Origin: Hellea sp.
Lineage (GTDB): Bacteria > Pseudomonadota > Alphaproteobacteria > Caulobacterales > Maricaulaceae
DNA: 64,000 nt
Direction: 5' to 3'
Assembly: GCA_028224375.1 (NCBI GenBank)
Contig: JAOIVW010000017.1
Location: 1 to 64,000 of the forward strand
The notes beneath the pieces are model-generated. The model was not told the DNA's origin. It ran no database searches and worked only from the letters and a program-made list of their open reading frames with translations. Position numbers and translations under genes: made by a program. Of this stretch, positions 49,067 to 57,698 are shown piece by piece (the first letter of the stretch is position 1; each line of letters opens with the position of its first letter).

Positions 49067-49209
49067 AACTTGGGGCGGATATGCGCTACATCGTGATGGC
49101 GCATGATACGGGGGGTCAACCATGTGCAAATTATTGCTAAGCGAGAAAACTCAATGAGACTTTGGGGGCATTTTCAGATTCAATCCTTATTTCAGCGGGG
49201 CTTATAACG

Positions 49210-49530
49210 GTGACGGGGAAACATATTACCACGACTCTGACCAAAGCCGATATTGCTGATGCGCTTTATCAAGAGATCGGTTTATCTAAAACGGAATCAA
49301 ACGATTTAATTGATGGCATCTTAGGTCATATATCAGATGCCCTGATCCAAGGGCGCGATGTCAAAATTGCAAATTTCGGCAAATTTAAACTCGCTCAAAA
49401 AAAAGAGAGATTGGGGCGTAATCCTAGGACAGGAGAGCCAGCAATTATTGCCGGCCGCAAAATCGTGACCTTCAAGCCGTCTCCTTATCTTATCCGGCGC
49501 GTAGATTCAGCCCGAAAGAATGAGAGGTAA
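49210..49530 (+). CDS. IHF alpha-like / HU family DNA-binding protein (accessory paralogue)
   Basis: 106 residues with the HU/IHF fold. TLTKADIADALYQEIGLSKTESNDLID and IQGRDVKIANFGKFKLAQKKERLGRNPRTGEP match IHF alpha, including the beta-arm Pro region. The start is uncertain: GTG at 49210 gives VTGKHITTTLT, close to the usual MTGKT start, whereas TTG at 49162 would add 16 residues. The KIANFGKF core and the KNER tail diverge from typical alphaproteobacterial IhfA, and it heads a unit of two unknown genes, so it is probably an accessory copy. Confidence 0.82.
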   Translation: MTGKHITTTLTKADIADALYQEIGLSKTESNDLIDGILGHISDALIQGRDVKIANFGKFKLAQKKERLGRNPRTGEPAIIAGRKIVTFKPSPYLIRRVDSARKNER

Positions 49531-49536
49531 TTAAAT

Positions 49537-49710
49537 ATGTCCATTCCATCCAAACTCCATAGTCCCCAGCCTTGGTCAAAAGACACGGCGTTAAAATTAT
49601 TAGCCAGGAAGTTAGGCTGCGAAGCGGAAGAGGTCAGCTTTTTGTTCGGACACGCTCAAACACATACGCTCAGAAATGAATTGGAAATTCCGGATATAAG
49701 GGCGTTATGA
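49537..49710 (+). CDS. Unrecognised 57-aa protein between IHF-like and 144-aa genes
   Basis: ATG at 49537 after GAGAGG at 49522-49527, open to TGA at 49708-49710. The protein begins MSIPSKLHSPQPWSKDTALK and ends HTLRNELEIPDIRAL, with a helical middle ARKLGCEAEEVSFLFGHA. Gaps of 6 and 1 bases to its neighbours make a three-gene operon likely. No family recognised. Confidence 0.65.
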   Translation: MSIPSKLHSPQPWSKDTALKLLARKLGCEAEEVSFLFGHAQTHTLRNELEIPDIRAL

Positions 49711-49711
49711 G

Positions 49712-50146
49712 ATGAGCAAAATACGCGCCCAAGACAGAACACATAAGGTCTATATTACATCTAGGGGCATAGCGCGATCAAAGTCGAATATGATACATAA
49801 TTTCATCGCCCGTTTAAATATGCGTGATTATTGTATCAAAAGAGTGGCAATCTTTGAGGCCCCTATAAGGGCCGAGATAATATTTCAAAAAACCAACCCC
49901 CTTCCTCCAAATGTTAAAACGCTCACAGGCAGGTTTAGGCAAAAGAACAGGAAGACGGATGACGCGTTCACTCTTTATGTAAGAATAAATAAGCTAGATG
50001 CATTTGGGCTCAATTACGTCCTAGACTATCGCTTCGATATTGAGGCGGTTCGAGTGCGAGACATACACCATATCTCAGAAGGCATTCATCAAATGATGAG
50101 AACGAACTTAGGCGCGGATAAGTCCCTCGCCCTGAAAGCCTCGTAA
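49712..50146 (+). CDS. Unrecognised 144-aa basic protein in the IHF-like operon
   Basis: A soluble, strongly basic protein (SKIRAQDRTHKVYITSRGIARSKSN, RFRQKNRKTDD) ending RVRDIHHISEGIHQMMRTN. The charge suggests nucleic-acid contact, but no motif is recognised. Its ATG lies 1 base after the preceding stop. It ends 130 bases before prfC. Confidence 0.65.
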   Translation: MSKIRAQDRTHKVYITSRGIARSKSNMIHNFIARLNMRDYCIKRVAIFEAPIRAEIIFQKTNPLPPNVKTLTGRFRQKNRKTDDAFTLYVRINKLDAFGLNYVLDYRFDIEAVRVRDIHHISEGIHQMMRTNLGADKSLALKAS

Positions 50147-50275
50147 TTTAGTTATGTTCATATGAATGCTCTCAGTTCAAAGCTAGTGGCGTAATCGATA
50201 AGCCCCACATATCGATCATTAGCCTCCCCCACATACCCCCTTGCCCTCACCCGCCAATCCGCTTATCCCGCGCTC

Positions 50276-51865
50276 ATGTCTTCAGCCCTTCAAATCGAAC
50301 CGAATAAGCGCCGAGTATTTGCTATCATCTCTCACCCAGATGCGGGTAAGACGACGCTGACTGAGAATATGCTACTGGCCTCGGGCGCGATTCATCAAGC
50401 GGGACAAGTGGCGGCGCGGGGTGAAGCGCGGCGTACACAATCTGACTGGATGAAGATTGAGCAAGAGCGCGGCATTTCCGTCTCCTCCTCCGTCATGACC
50501 TTTGAACATGCTGACCTTATTTTTAACCTGCTGGATACGCCGGGCCATGAGGATTTTTCGGAAGACACTTACCGCACGCTGACGGCGGCTGATTGCGCGG
50601 TTATGGTGATTGACGCGGCCAAAGGTATTGAGCCGCAAACGCTCAAACTCTTCGAAGTCTGCCGTCTGCGCGATATTCCGATTATTACTTTTGTGAACAA
50701 GCTTGACCGCGAAGCCCGCGACACATTTGAAATCATCGCCGAGATTGAAGATAAGCTCGCCCTGGACGTCGTGCCGATGCAATGGCCCGCCGCCTCAGGC
50801 CGCCGTTTTCGCGGGGTCTCTGATTTGCGCACGGGACAGTTTCTAAAATTCGCCAAACCTGACTCTGGCAATACTCATGAGTGGACGCCGATAGATGGTA
50901 ATTCTATTGGCCAGCATTTTGATGATGAAAGCCTGCTGGAAGAATTTACCGAAGAACAAGAACTCGCCAAGGAATACCCTGATTTCAATGTTCAGAGTTT
51001 TCGCGAAGGCCATATGACGCCTGTCTATTTTGGCTCGGCGCTACGTAAATTTGGGGTACTTGAGCTTATCAATGCGCTGGCTGAATTTGCGCCTGAACCA
51101 CAGCCAGAGCCTTGTGTCAAAGCCGGGCAAGCGACCGAGATGCTCCCGACCTCAAAGGAAGTCTCGGGCTTTGTCTTTAAAGTCCAAGCCAATATGGATT
51201 TAAACCACCGCGACCGCGTTGCCTTTCTGCGGCTATGCTCAGGCGAATTTAAGCGCGGCATGAAGATGAAAACCGCTGAAGGCAAATCCATCACCGTGCA
51301 CAACCCCGTCATGTTCTTTGCCCAAGACCGCGAGATTGCCGAAAACGCCTATGCGGGCGATGTCATCGGCATTCCCAATCACGGCGCATTGCGTGTCGGG
51401 GATAGCTTGTCAGAAAACGGTAAGATTAAATTTGCGGGCATTCCCAACTTTGCCCCTGAAATTCTGCGCCGCGCCCGCCTCGCCGATCCGCTTAAGGCTA
51501 AGCATCTGCGCAAAGCGCTGGAATCGCTCGCCGAAGAAGGCGTCACGCAGCTGTTCAAACCCACACTCGGCGCGGATATGATTGTCGGCGCTGTGGGCTC
51601 GCTGCAAATTGATGTCATGCGCGAGCGTATCAAAACGGAATACGGCCTTGAGGTCACATTTGAGGCCCCGCCCTATCAAACCGCGCGCTGGCTTGCCTCT
51701 GACGACCCTGCCATCCTCAAAGCTTTCATCGATAAGTCCATGTCCACCACAGGCGTGGATGTAGACGGCGCTCCCGTTTTTCTGGCCAAATCGGCGTGGG
51801 ATGTGGGCTACGCGCAAGAAAAAAACCCCGAAATCCGCTTTTTAACGACAAAAGAGCGAATTTAG
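50276..51865 (+). CDS. prfC: Peptide chain release factor 3
   Basis: A 529-residue translational GTPase that recycles RF1/RF2. G1 HPDAGKTT is at about residues 20-27, G3 DTPGHED at about 88-94, G4 NKLDREARDTFE. It has the RF3-specific DWMKIEQERGISVSSSV and LFKPTLGADMIVGAVGSLQ. Its leader and first codons were copied to 45329-45546, where they have decayed. The 5' end of prfC is a known integration target of SXT/R391-type elements in other bacteria. Confidence 0.97.
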   Translation: MSSALQIEPNKRRVFAIISHPDAGKTTLTENMLLASGAIHQAGQVAARGEARRTQSDWMKIEQERGISVSSSVMTFEHADLIFNLLDTPGHEDFSEDTYRTLTAADCAVMVIDAAKGIEPQTLKLFEVCRLRDIPIITFVNKLDREARDTFEIIAEIEDKLALDVVPMQWPAASGRRFRGVSDLRTGQFLKFAKPDSGNTHEWTPIDGNSIGQHFDDESLLEEFTEEQELAKEYPDFNVQSFREGHMTPVYFGSALRKFGVLELINALAEFAPEPQPEPCVKAGQATEMLPTSKEVSGFVFKVQANMDLNHRDRVAFLRLCSGEFKRGMKMKTAEGKSITVHNPVMFFAQDREIAENAYAGDVIGIPNHGALRVGDSLSENGKIKFAGIPNFAPEILRRARLADPLKAKHLRKALESLAEEGVTQLFKPTLGADMIVGAVGSLQIDVMRERIKTEYGLEVTFEAPPYQTARWLASDDPAILKAFIDKSMSTTGVDVDGAPVFLAKSAWDVGYAQEKNPEIRFLTTKERI

Positions 51866-51868
51866 GCC

Positions 51869-51883
51869 TTAACAAAACCTTAA
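51869..51883 (+). promoter_or_regulatory. CtrA-type binding site (TTAA-N7-TTAA)
   Basis: TTAA CAAAACC TTAA, an exact match to the CtrA consensus, ending 58 bases before the ATG of the next gene. The spacing fits a site overlapping the -35 region. CckA, which feeds CtrA, is encoded at 30.3-32.8 kb. Confidence 0.65.
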
Positions 51884-51941
51884 CTGGCGCGTAACTTGCG
51901 AGGGATAGCTTATAATATTTCTCTTGGGGACTAGGCGTTAC

Positions 51942-52295
51942 ATGTCGGCACAATTAATCGCAGCACTTATCATGTTTGTCATCACGGCGGGCATTACAAG
52001 TGTGCTCTGTATGCCTATTCTTGCCTTCCCGCTGAAGAATAAGCTGGTCAATTTTTACTGGTCGGGTGTCTGGGTCTTCTTGATGATGATCAGCGCCATT
52101 GCTGGCGCGATGAATACGCTCATTCTTTTGGACGTCCCCGCAGAGCAAACGGCCACAGTTTATCTGTCCATTCTCACGCTATGCTTTGTCATCTTCGTGA
52201 TGTTTGGCTGGTTTCGCCTCTCGGCCAGAGCCATCGCAACAGGCATAGACCGCGGAATCGCGAAACTTAAAAGCCGGCGTAACACTTCAGCTTAG
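51942..52295 (+). CDS. Unrecognised small membrane protein with a CtrA-type promoter, 117 aa
   Basis: Three membrane helices (about residues 4-28, 40-64 and 74-97) and a basic C-terminal tail (DRGIAKLKSRRNTSA). The ATG at 51942 is preferred to an in-frame start at 51924, because it leaves room for the promoter. A perfect TTAA-N7-TTAA site lies upstream, suggesting cell-cycle control. No family recognised. Confidence 0.7.
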   Translation: MSAQLIAALIMFVITAGITSVLCMPILAFPLKNKLVNFYWSGVWVFLMMISAIAGAMNTLILLDVPAEQTATVYLSILTLCFVIFVMFGWFRLSARAIATGIDRGIAKLKSRRNTSA

Positions 52296-52296
52296 C

Positions 52297-53532
52297 TTAA
52301 CGGCGCGGGCCTCCCGCCAAAGCCCCTAATGACCCCTGCTCGACAGATTGCGTCGGACGCGCTTGGGATGTCGGGATAGGCGCGTTAGGATCAGCTGGCA
52401 GCGACGTCAAAGCACGCGGCGCCTGAACATCATCATTCAGATTTCCAAAGAGACTTTGCTGAGCCTGCTCATAGGTCAATTGCGCTTGAACACGCTGCGC
52501 GCCATTGGCATGAGTCACAGGATCGTTGACAGAGCCGCGCGGAATAGCGCGTTGCTGCGGGACGGGCGCAGTGCGGCGAGGCGCGGCTGAGGCTTGCTGG
52601 CCTTGCGGACCGATCGGAACGCCAATGGGCGGACGACCATCAGGCGCTGACCTTTGTTGCTGAGGCGCTTGGCGTGCCTGACGCGGCGCTCCATTTTGAG
52701 CAGCCCCATATCCGCCGTCCAGATTGTGCTGAAAGCGCGGGCCTTGAGGCGCTTGTTGCTGTGGAGCTCTCTGTTGTTGAACGCGTTGCTGTTGTTGAGC
52801 TTGGATACGTGGGTCGCGCAGGAGGCGCTGTCCCTGAGGCGCGGCTTGTTGCGGACGTATTTGTGAACGGGCGGCCTGCTGTTGTAGGCGTGGGTCCTGT
52901 TGTTGGAAACGCGGATCTTGTTGACGGGCTTGCGGATAGCCCTGGGGCGCATATTGAGGCGCATATTGAGGCCCGGCTTGACGTACAGATTGGACTTGGC
53001 GAGCTTGCGGCGCAGAACGGACTTGCGGCGCAGCATGGCCTGTGGCCGCGCGGTATTGATTTTGTTGCGCGGTTAAGCTTCCGCCTTTAGCAGGCATGCG
53101 GGAAACGGTTGGTTCAGGCTTATAGCCTTGGGGTACGGGTTCGCGCACGACACGACGGCCTGACGGGCTTTGGCCCACTCTGACGGTATTACCTTGAGGC
53201 GCAACGCGTGTCCCAACACGTACCGTATTGTTTTGGCCCTGTAGCAAACCAGGGGCAAGTGAAACGCCGCCCTGCCCGCTAATACTGATGGCGCTCTCAA
53301 TCGGGCTGACGGATTTTGCGTTAAATTCACAGACGCCCGGCGCGCGCGGATTGACCTTTACATAATTCCAACCCTTACATTGCGCGTCCCCTGCGCAATG
53401 ACTCTCGCAAACATCCGCGCCCGGCGCGACAACGCTGTGATACGGTGAGCCCGGACGATAAGTGCCCAAATCAGCCGCAAAAGCAGGCGCAGATAAAAGC
53501 GTGGTCAGGGTCAGGATGGAAAGCAGGCGCAT
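52297..53532 (-). CDS. Exported PAN/Apple-domain protein with Gln/Pro/Arg-rich tail, 411 aa
   Basis: Signal peptide MRLLSILTLTTLLSAPAFA, then a PAN/Apple-like domain (about residues 20-80) with cysteines in DVCESHC, QCKGWNYVKV and GVCEFNAK. From about residue 100 onward the protein is low complexity, rich in Gln, Ala, Arg and Pro (for example runs of QQ and AP), so extended and disordered. GGAG precedes the ATG at 53532. PAN domains bind protein or carbohydrate; this may be a surface or periplasmic matrix protein. Confidence 0.78.
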   Translation of the reverse strand: MRLLSILTLTTLLSAPAFAADLGTYRPGSPYHSVVAPGADVCESHCAGDAQCKGWNYVKVNPRAPGVCEFNAKSVSPIESAISISGQGGVSLAPGLLQGQNNTVRVGTRVAPQGNTVRVGQSPSGRRVVREPVPQGYKPEPTVSRMPAKGGSLTAQQNQYRAATGHAAPQVRSAPQARQVQSVRQAGPQYAPQYAPQGYPQARQQDPRFQQQDPRLQQQAARSQIRPQQAAPQGQRLLRDPRIQAQQQQRVQQQRAPQQQAPQGPRFQHNLDGGYGAAQNGAPRQARQAPQQQRSAPDGRPPIGVPIGPQGQQASAAPRRTAPVPQQRAIPRGSVNDPVTHANGAQRVQAQLTYEQAQQSLFGNLNDDVQAPRALTSLPADPNAPIPTSQARPTQSVEQGSLGALAGGPRR

Positions 53533-53631
53533 AAGAGGCTCCGAAGGACAGATTCGATTCGTTAAAGCCAAATGTGCCTGAGAGATATTAGCGTTTCGTT
53601 AACCACGTTTAAGAGTTTGCAGATTTAGTGA

Positions 53632-54312
53632 TTATTGCAATCTGTTGTTACAGCCGCGCGCATCATAGAGCCCGCGTAAGTATCCCCGCCGTGCCATGCC
53701 TTTGCGGAAAGCCCTGCGGATATTATTTTCATGCCGTGTTGCGCCAGACGCCGCGCGGACTATGCCGCGAAAGGGCACAAAACTTCGCACGCCCGCTTCG
53801 CTTATATCCAATGCCGCCTCGCGCCGAATGCGCTTAGCGCGCCCTTCTTCGCTTTCAAAACGCACACTATCCAAATCAGGCCCCAAAATGTCATCAAAGG
53901 TGACGATTTCGGCTAGAATTGTATCGCAATTCGTCACAGGCAGCCGCGCATAGGCGCTTCGAAGGTCCGTTAGCTTTTTGGGAATGCGCTGTTTTCGTAA
54001 GTTCATATCTTCCAAAGGCGAAAGCATCACTTCCCCGAAAGAGTTTTTATCGCCAATATTATCAATATGCTCTGGCTCTGGCGACATCGTCATATTTTGC
54101 ACCGTATCCGTGCTGGTCGTATTGTTGAAAACGGCCGCCGTGCCTTTTCCGACTCCGACCACAGCCTTGCCTGTCGCCACGCCTGCTCTATAAACGACTT
54201 TCCCAGAGCTCGCAGCGACCTTGCCTGTCGTTTTCACGACTTTCGCGCCGGTTTTCATCGTCGAACACGCGCTCAGCATCATCGCAGCAGATATGAGAAT
54301 TGCCGTTTTCAT
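53632..54312 (-). CDS. Unrecognised lipoprotein, 226 aa
   Basis: Lipoprotein signal peptide MKTAILISAAMMLSAC with the lipobox Cys at about residue 16. A Gly/Ala/Val/Lys-rich repetitive stretch follows (KVVKTTGKVAASSGKVVYRAGVATGK is the pattern in overview). The C-terminal domain of about 130 residues has two cysteines (NCDTIL and RGCNN). It lies after pcm on the same strand, where several alphaproteobacteria also carry an envelope gene. No family recognised. Confidence 0.7.
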   Translation of the reverse strand: MKTAILISAAMMLSACSTMKTGAKVVKTTGKVAASSGKVVYRAGVATGKAVVGVGKGTAAVFNNTTSTDTVQNMTMSPEPEHIDNIGDKNSFGEVMLSPLEDMNLRKQRIPKKLTDLRSAYARLPVTNCDTILAEIVTFDDILGPDLDSVRFESEEGRAKRIRREAALDISEAGVRSFVPFRGIVRAASGATRHENNIRRAFRKGMARRGYLRGLYDARGCNNRLQ

Positions 54313-54360
54313 AGGCGCGTTATAGCATCAAATAAGACAAAAGTTAGGCCAAGATGCAGT

Positions 54361-54984
54361 TTAAAGAGCTTTGGATTTACCCGCTTCAATCATTGGGAGC
54401 TTAAGCGGAAACAGGGTTTCAACGCTCACTTTCGTACGTGCCTTAGAATATCGCGTCAGCTGATCATCGACAACAGCGACTAGCTTTCCGCCCGCTGCGA
54501 GTTGGTCAATCAACATGGCCGGTTCCGCCCGCAATGCGCAGGTCAAAAGGATACGGTCAAAGGGGGCCTGCCCGCCCCAACCATAACGGCCATCCCCATG
54601 GCGAATAACATGATTGGTGATGCCAAGCTCTTTAAATCGCTCTTCGGCTTCACGGATAAGCTGTTTATAGCGCTCCACCGAATAGACGCGTTTGACGATT
54701 TTGGACAGGATAGCCGTGTGGTAGCCACTGCCAGTGCCGATTTCGAGCAGCTTATGCTCTGGCGAGAGCTCTAACATCTGCGTCATCAGCGCAATGGTCA
54801 AAGGCGGCGAGACGGTTTGCCCGCAAGAGGTTGGCAAGGATTGCTCATCATAAGCGGCGGACAAATATTGTGGATCTAAGAAATACTTTCGCGCCACAAG
54901 CTCCATCCCCCGCAAGACAGCATTATCCGAGATACCGCGCCCACGAAGACGCATAATCATATCGATGAGGCCGGGGTCTATCAT
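54361..54984 (-). CDS. pcm: Protein-L-isoaspartate O-methyltransferase
   Basis: 207 residues with the class I methyltransferase motif LLEIGTGSGYHTAIL and the PCMT signature before it (SCGQTVSPPLTIALMTQML). It repairs isoaspartyl residues in damaged proteins. It is the third gene of serS-surE-pcm, all on the minus strand, although a 200-base palindromic insert separates it from surE. Confidence 0.95.
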   Translation of the reverse strand: MIDPGLIDMIMRLRGRGISDNAVLRGMELVARKYFLDPQYLSAAYDEQSLPTSCGQTVSPPLTIALMTQMLELSPEHKLLEIGTGSGYHTAILSKIVKRVYSVERYKQLIREAEERFKELGITNHVIRHGDGRYGWGGQAPFDRILLTCALRAEPAMLIDQLAAGGKLVAVVDDQLTRYSKARTKVSVETLFPLKLPMIEAGKSKAL

Positions 54985-55012
54985 TTAAGGGCTTCGATGA
55001 GATTGAAGGCCC

Positions 55013-55163
55013 CTCTTCTCCCCATTTATGGGGGGAAGTACCCACGAAGTGGGGGATGGGGGGCTGGTGCGTTGGGATATCATGTTTTGTATTGTGACGA
55101 TAGTTTCCCCCCATCGACCTCCGCTTCGCTCCAGCCACTTCCCCCCATAAATGGGGAGAAGAG
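55013..55163. repeat. 150-bp element with 27-bp perfect inverted ends
   Basis: The left arm at 55013-55039 (CTCTTCTCCCCATTTATG and on) is the exact reverse complement of the right arm at 55137-55163. Inside are further C/G-rich palindromes (CCCACGAAGTGGG). It fills the gap between pcm and surE and carries no gene. Confidence 0.88.
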
Positions 55164-55186
55164 AGTTGCGCTTGTGGAGTGTAGAC

Positions 55187-55951
55187 TCACCCATCAAAAG
55201 CCGCCTGCAACGAATTCAGCGTTTCGGTATGGGTCAAATCCGTATGCAGCGGCGTGACTGAAATATAGCCATCATAAATCGCCCGCAAATCCGTGCCCTG
55301 CGGCGGGTTCGACTTTGCCGCGCCGTAAGTCAGCCAGAAGTAATGCCCGCCGCGCGGATGCTTGCGTTTATCTATCCCGCTCATCTGAAAGTCACGGTGG
55401 CCTTGGCGGGTGATTTGCACGCCTTTAACGCCCTCAATTGAGGTGTCAGGAAAGTTGACAGATAAGATGCAGTTATGCGGCCAACCTTTTGATATTAATG
55501 ATTTTATTAATTCAGGCCCATGATGCTCTGCTGTCTCCCATGGCAGGCTGTCCGCGCCTTGAAATCCGCGCGCGAGAGATAGCGCAATAGACGGCACGCC
55601 CATCTGCATGCCTTGCAATGCGCCCGCGACTGTGCCTGAAAAGGTCACGTCTTCGGCCAAGTTTTGCCCGCGATTAACGCCCGATAAAATCAGGTCTGGT
55701 TTCTTATCAGCAAAGAGTTCGGTCATGGCGACGATAACAGAATCTGTCGGGGTTCCTGTGACGGAATAGACTTTATCGGCGTGTTTTTTCAGCCGCACAG
55801 GGTTGTGCAATGAGACGCCGCGAGACGCCGCAGATTGCTCCGTATCAGGCGCGCAGGTCCAGACATCATCGGAGAGCTGCTCGGCGATGCGGCGTAGGAC
55901 AGCGAGCCCTGAAGCTTGGATGCCGTCATCATTGGTGAGGAGAATACGCAT
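55187..55951 (-). CDS. surE: 5'/3'-nucleotidase SurE
   Basis: 254 residues starting MRILLTNDDGIQASGL, with the metal-binding DD pair. SGVNRGQNLAEDVTFSGTVAGA supplies the Asn ligand, and SVNFPD follows. A nucleoside monophosphate phosphatase, classically linked with pcm and stationary-phase survival. Confidence 0.97.
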   Translation of the reverse strand: MRILLTNDDGIQASGLAVLRRIAEQLSDDVWTCAPDTEQSAASRGVSLHNPVRLKKHADKVYSVTGTPTDSVIVAMTELFADKKPDLILSGVNRGQNLAEDVTFSGTVAGALQGMQMGVPSIALSLARGFQGADSLPWETAEHHGPELIKSLISKGWPHNCILSVNFPDTSIEGVKGVQITRQGHRDFQMSGIDKRKHPRGGHYFWLTYGAAKSNPPQGTDLRAIYDGYISVTPLHTDLTHTETLNSLQAAFDG

Positions 55952-55957
55952 TACAGA

Positions 55958-56096
55958 CCCCTTCTCACATAGGGAGAAGGTGGCCCCGCAGGGGTCGGAT
56001 GAGGGGTCCGCAGTGAATGTTCAGCTCCGAAAGCTACGGCAACATCGGCCCCCTCACCCCCCGCTTCGCGGTACCCTCTCCCTATGGGAGAGGGAA
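55958..56096. repeat. Palindromic element between surE and serS
   Basis: Left part CCCTTCTCACATAGGGAGAAGG and right part CCCTCTCCCTATGGGAGAGGG are each hairpins. GGATGAGGGG in the left half pairs with CCCCTCA in the right half. It is a relative in style of the elements at 40001 and 55013. Confidence 0.75.
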
Positions 56097-56111
56097 AATG
56101 TTGTACGATTC

Positions 56112-57506
56112 TCACTTAATCACCTTCACCCCGCCCATATAAGGCAAGAGCGCATTAGGCACTGTGATGCTCCCATCCTCATTCTGATAATTCTCGAGCA
56201 CCGCGACGAGCGTGCGCCCGACCGCCAGCCCCGACCCATTTAGCGTATGGACGAAGCGGTTGTCTTTCTCGGCGAATTTATAGCGGGCATTCATGCGCCT
56301 CGCTTGGAAGTCCCCGCAATTGGAGATGGAGCTAATCTCGCGATATGTCTCTTGGCTCGGCAGCCAGACTTCGATGTCAAAGGTGCGGCGCGCGCCAAAG
56401 CCTAAATCGCCCGTACACAGCTCAACCACGCGGTAAGGCAGTTCCAAACGCTTGAGCACTTCCTCGGCATTGCCCAGCATGCGTTTGTGCTCGACCTCGC
56501 TATCTTCGGGCTTTACGATAGAGACAAGTTCGACCTTATTGAATTGGTGCTGACGGATCATCCCCTTGGTATCCCGCCCTGCACTCCCAGCCTCGCTGCG
56601 GAAACACGGCGTATGGGCCGTCATCCGCTTGGGGAGTGTGTCAGGGTCAACGATGGATTCTCTAACTGTATTTGTAAGAGACACTTCAGCTGTTGGAATT
56701 AGATAATGCGACGCCGTGGTCGTGTTTTCAGTCCATTCAGCTATAATTTTTTTTATCTTTTCAGGCGCAACTTCCAAATCCACCATTCCTTGACGAAAAC
56801 GTTCTAGGCCAGTGGTCAGACCTGCATGAGAGCTAGGTCCCGTTGAATATAAATCCTCTTCAAACTTAGGAAGCTGACCAGTTCCATATAGAGCTTTGCC
56901 CCATACCAAAAATGGCGGGCTCGTCTCCTCATACCCATGCTCCTCAGTCTGCAAATCGAGCATAAAAGCCGCAAGCGCCCTATCCAGCCGAGACAGCTTC
57001 CCGCTCAGCACCACAAATCTACTCCCGCTCATCTTGGCGGCGGTTTCGAAATCCATCATACCAAGCGCTTCGCCCAAATCAGCGTGGTCCTTGGGCTCAA
57101 ATGCGAGCTTAGTCGGCTCCATGAATGTATGAAGCTCTATATTGCCCTCTTCATCTTCACCTTCGGGCACGTCTTCAAACGGGATGTTGGGAATACTGGC
57201 CAGCAAGTCCTGCAGCTGAGCTTTTTCGCCTTCGACCTGCGCGCCCATGGCCGCGATGACATTCTTCGCGCCCGCGACCTCGGTCTTTAGGCGCTCGGCC
57301 TCGTCCTTATCGCCTTTGGCCATGGCTTGCCCGATCATCTTGGAGCTTTTATTGCGCGCAGCTTCGGCCTCTTGAACCACCTGCATGGCTTTGCGGATCA
57401 ATTTGTCCTGATCGAGAATCTTCTTGGAGAGCGGCTCTAATCCTCGCTTCGCCCAAAGGGCGTCATATAGCTCGGGGGTCTCGCGAATGGCTTTAATGTC
57501 GTGCAT
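56112..57506 (-). CDS. serS: Seryl-tRNA synthetase
   Basis: A 464-residue class II synthetase with an N-terminal coiled-coil arm that grips the tRNA long arm (about 30-105). Motif 2 reads [22 protein letters not shown] and motif 3 [19 protein letters not shown]. The N-terminus [15 protein letters not shown] is the family start. Confidence 0.98.
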   Translation of the reverse strand: MHDIKAIRETPELYDALWAKRGLEPLSKKILDQDKLIRKAMQVVQEAEAARNKSSKMIGQAMAKGDKDEAERLKTEVAGAKNVIAAMGAQVEGEKAQLQDLLASIPNIPFEDVPEGEDEEGNIELHTFMEPTKLAFEPKDHADLGEALGMMDFETAAKMSGSRFVVLSGKLSRLDRALAAFMLDLQTEEHGYEETSPPFLVWGKALYGTGQLPKFEEDLYSTGPSSHAGLTTGLERFRQGMVDLEVAPEKIKKIIAEWTENTTTASHYLIPTAEVSLTNTVRESIVDPDTLPKRMTAHTPCFRSEAGSAGRDTKGMIRQHQFNKVELVSIVKPEDSEVEHKRMLGNAEEVLKRLELPYRVVELCTGDLGFGARRTFDIEVWLPSQETYREISSISNCGDFQARRMNARYKFAEKDNRFVHTLNGSGLAVGRTLVAVLENYQNEDGSITVPNALLPYMGGVKVIK

Positions 57507-57698
57507 ATCGGGTTTTTTCTATAGCTAAGCTGTGACTCTGCGCCCGCTATAGCGGCGGCGGCACTATGCGTAAAGCAAGCAGTTTCACTTTACCTTATGT
57601 GGCTGCACGCAACTGCATAAAATCCCGTTCATTCATATTGAATTCAGGTGAAATCCTTAGGTCTCCCCGAATAATTACATCCTAAGAAAGGGAATCAC

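Noticed and set aside
53599-53612. TTAA-N6-TTAA upstream of the PAN-domain gene
   Set aside because: The spacer is 6, not 7, so it does not fit the CtrA consensus.
54997-55257. 86-codon open frame on the plus strand across the pcm-surE gap
   Set aside because: It runs through the inverted-repeat element and into surE in antisense; it has no ribosome-binding site or protein-like composition.
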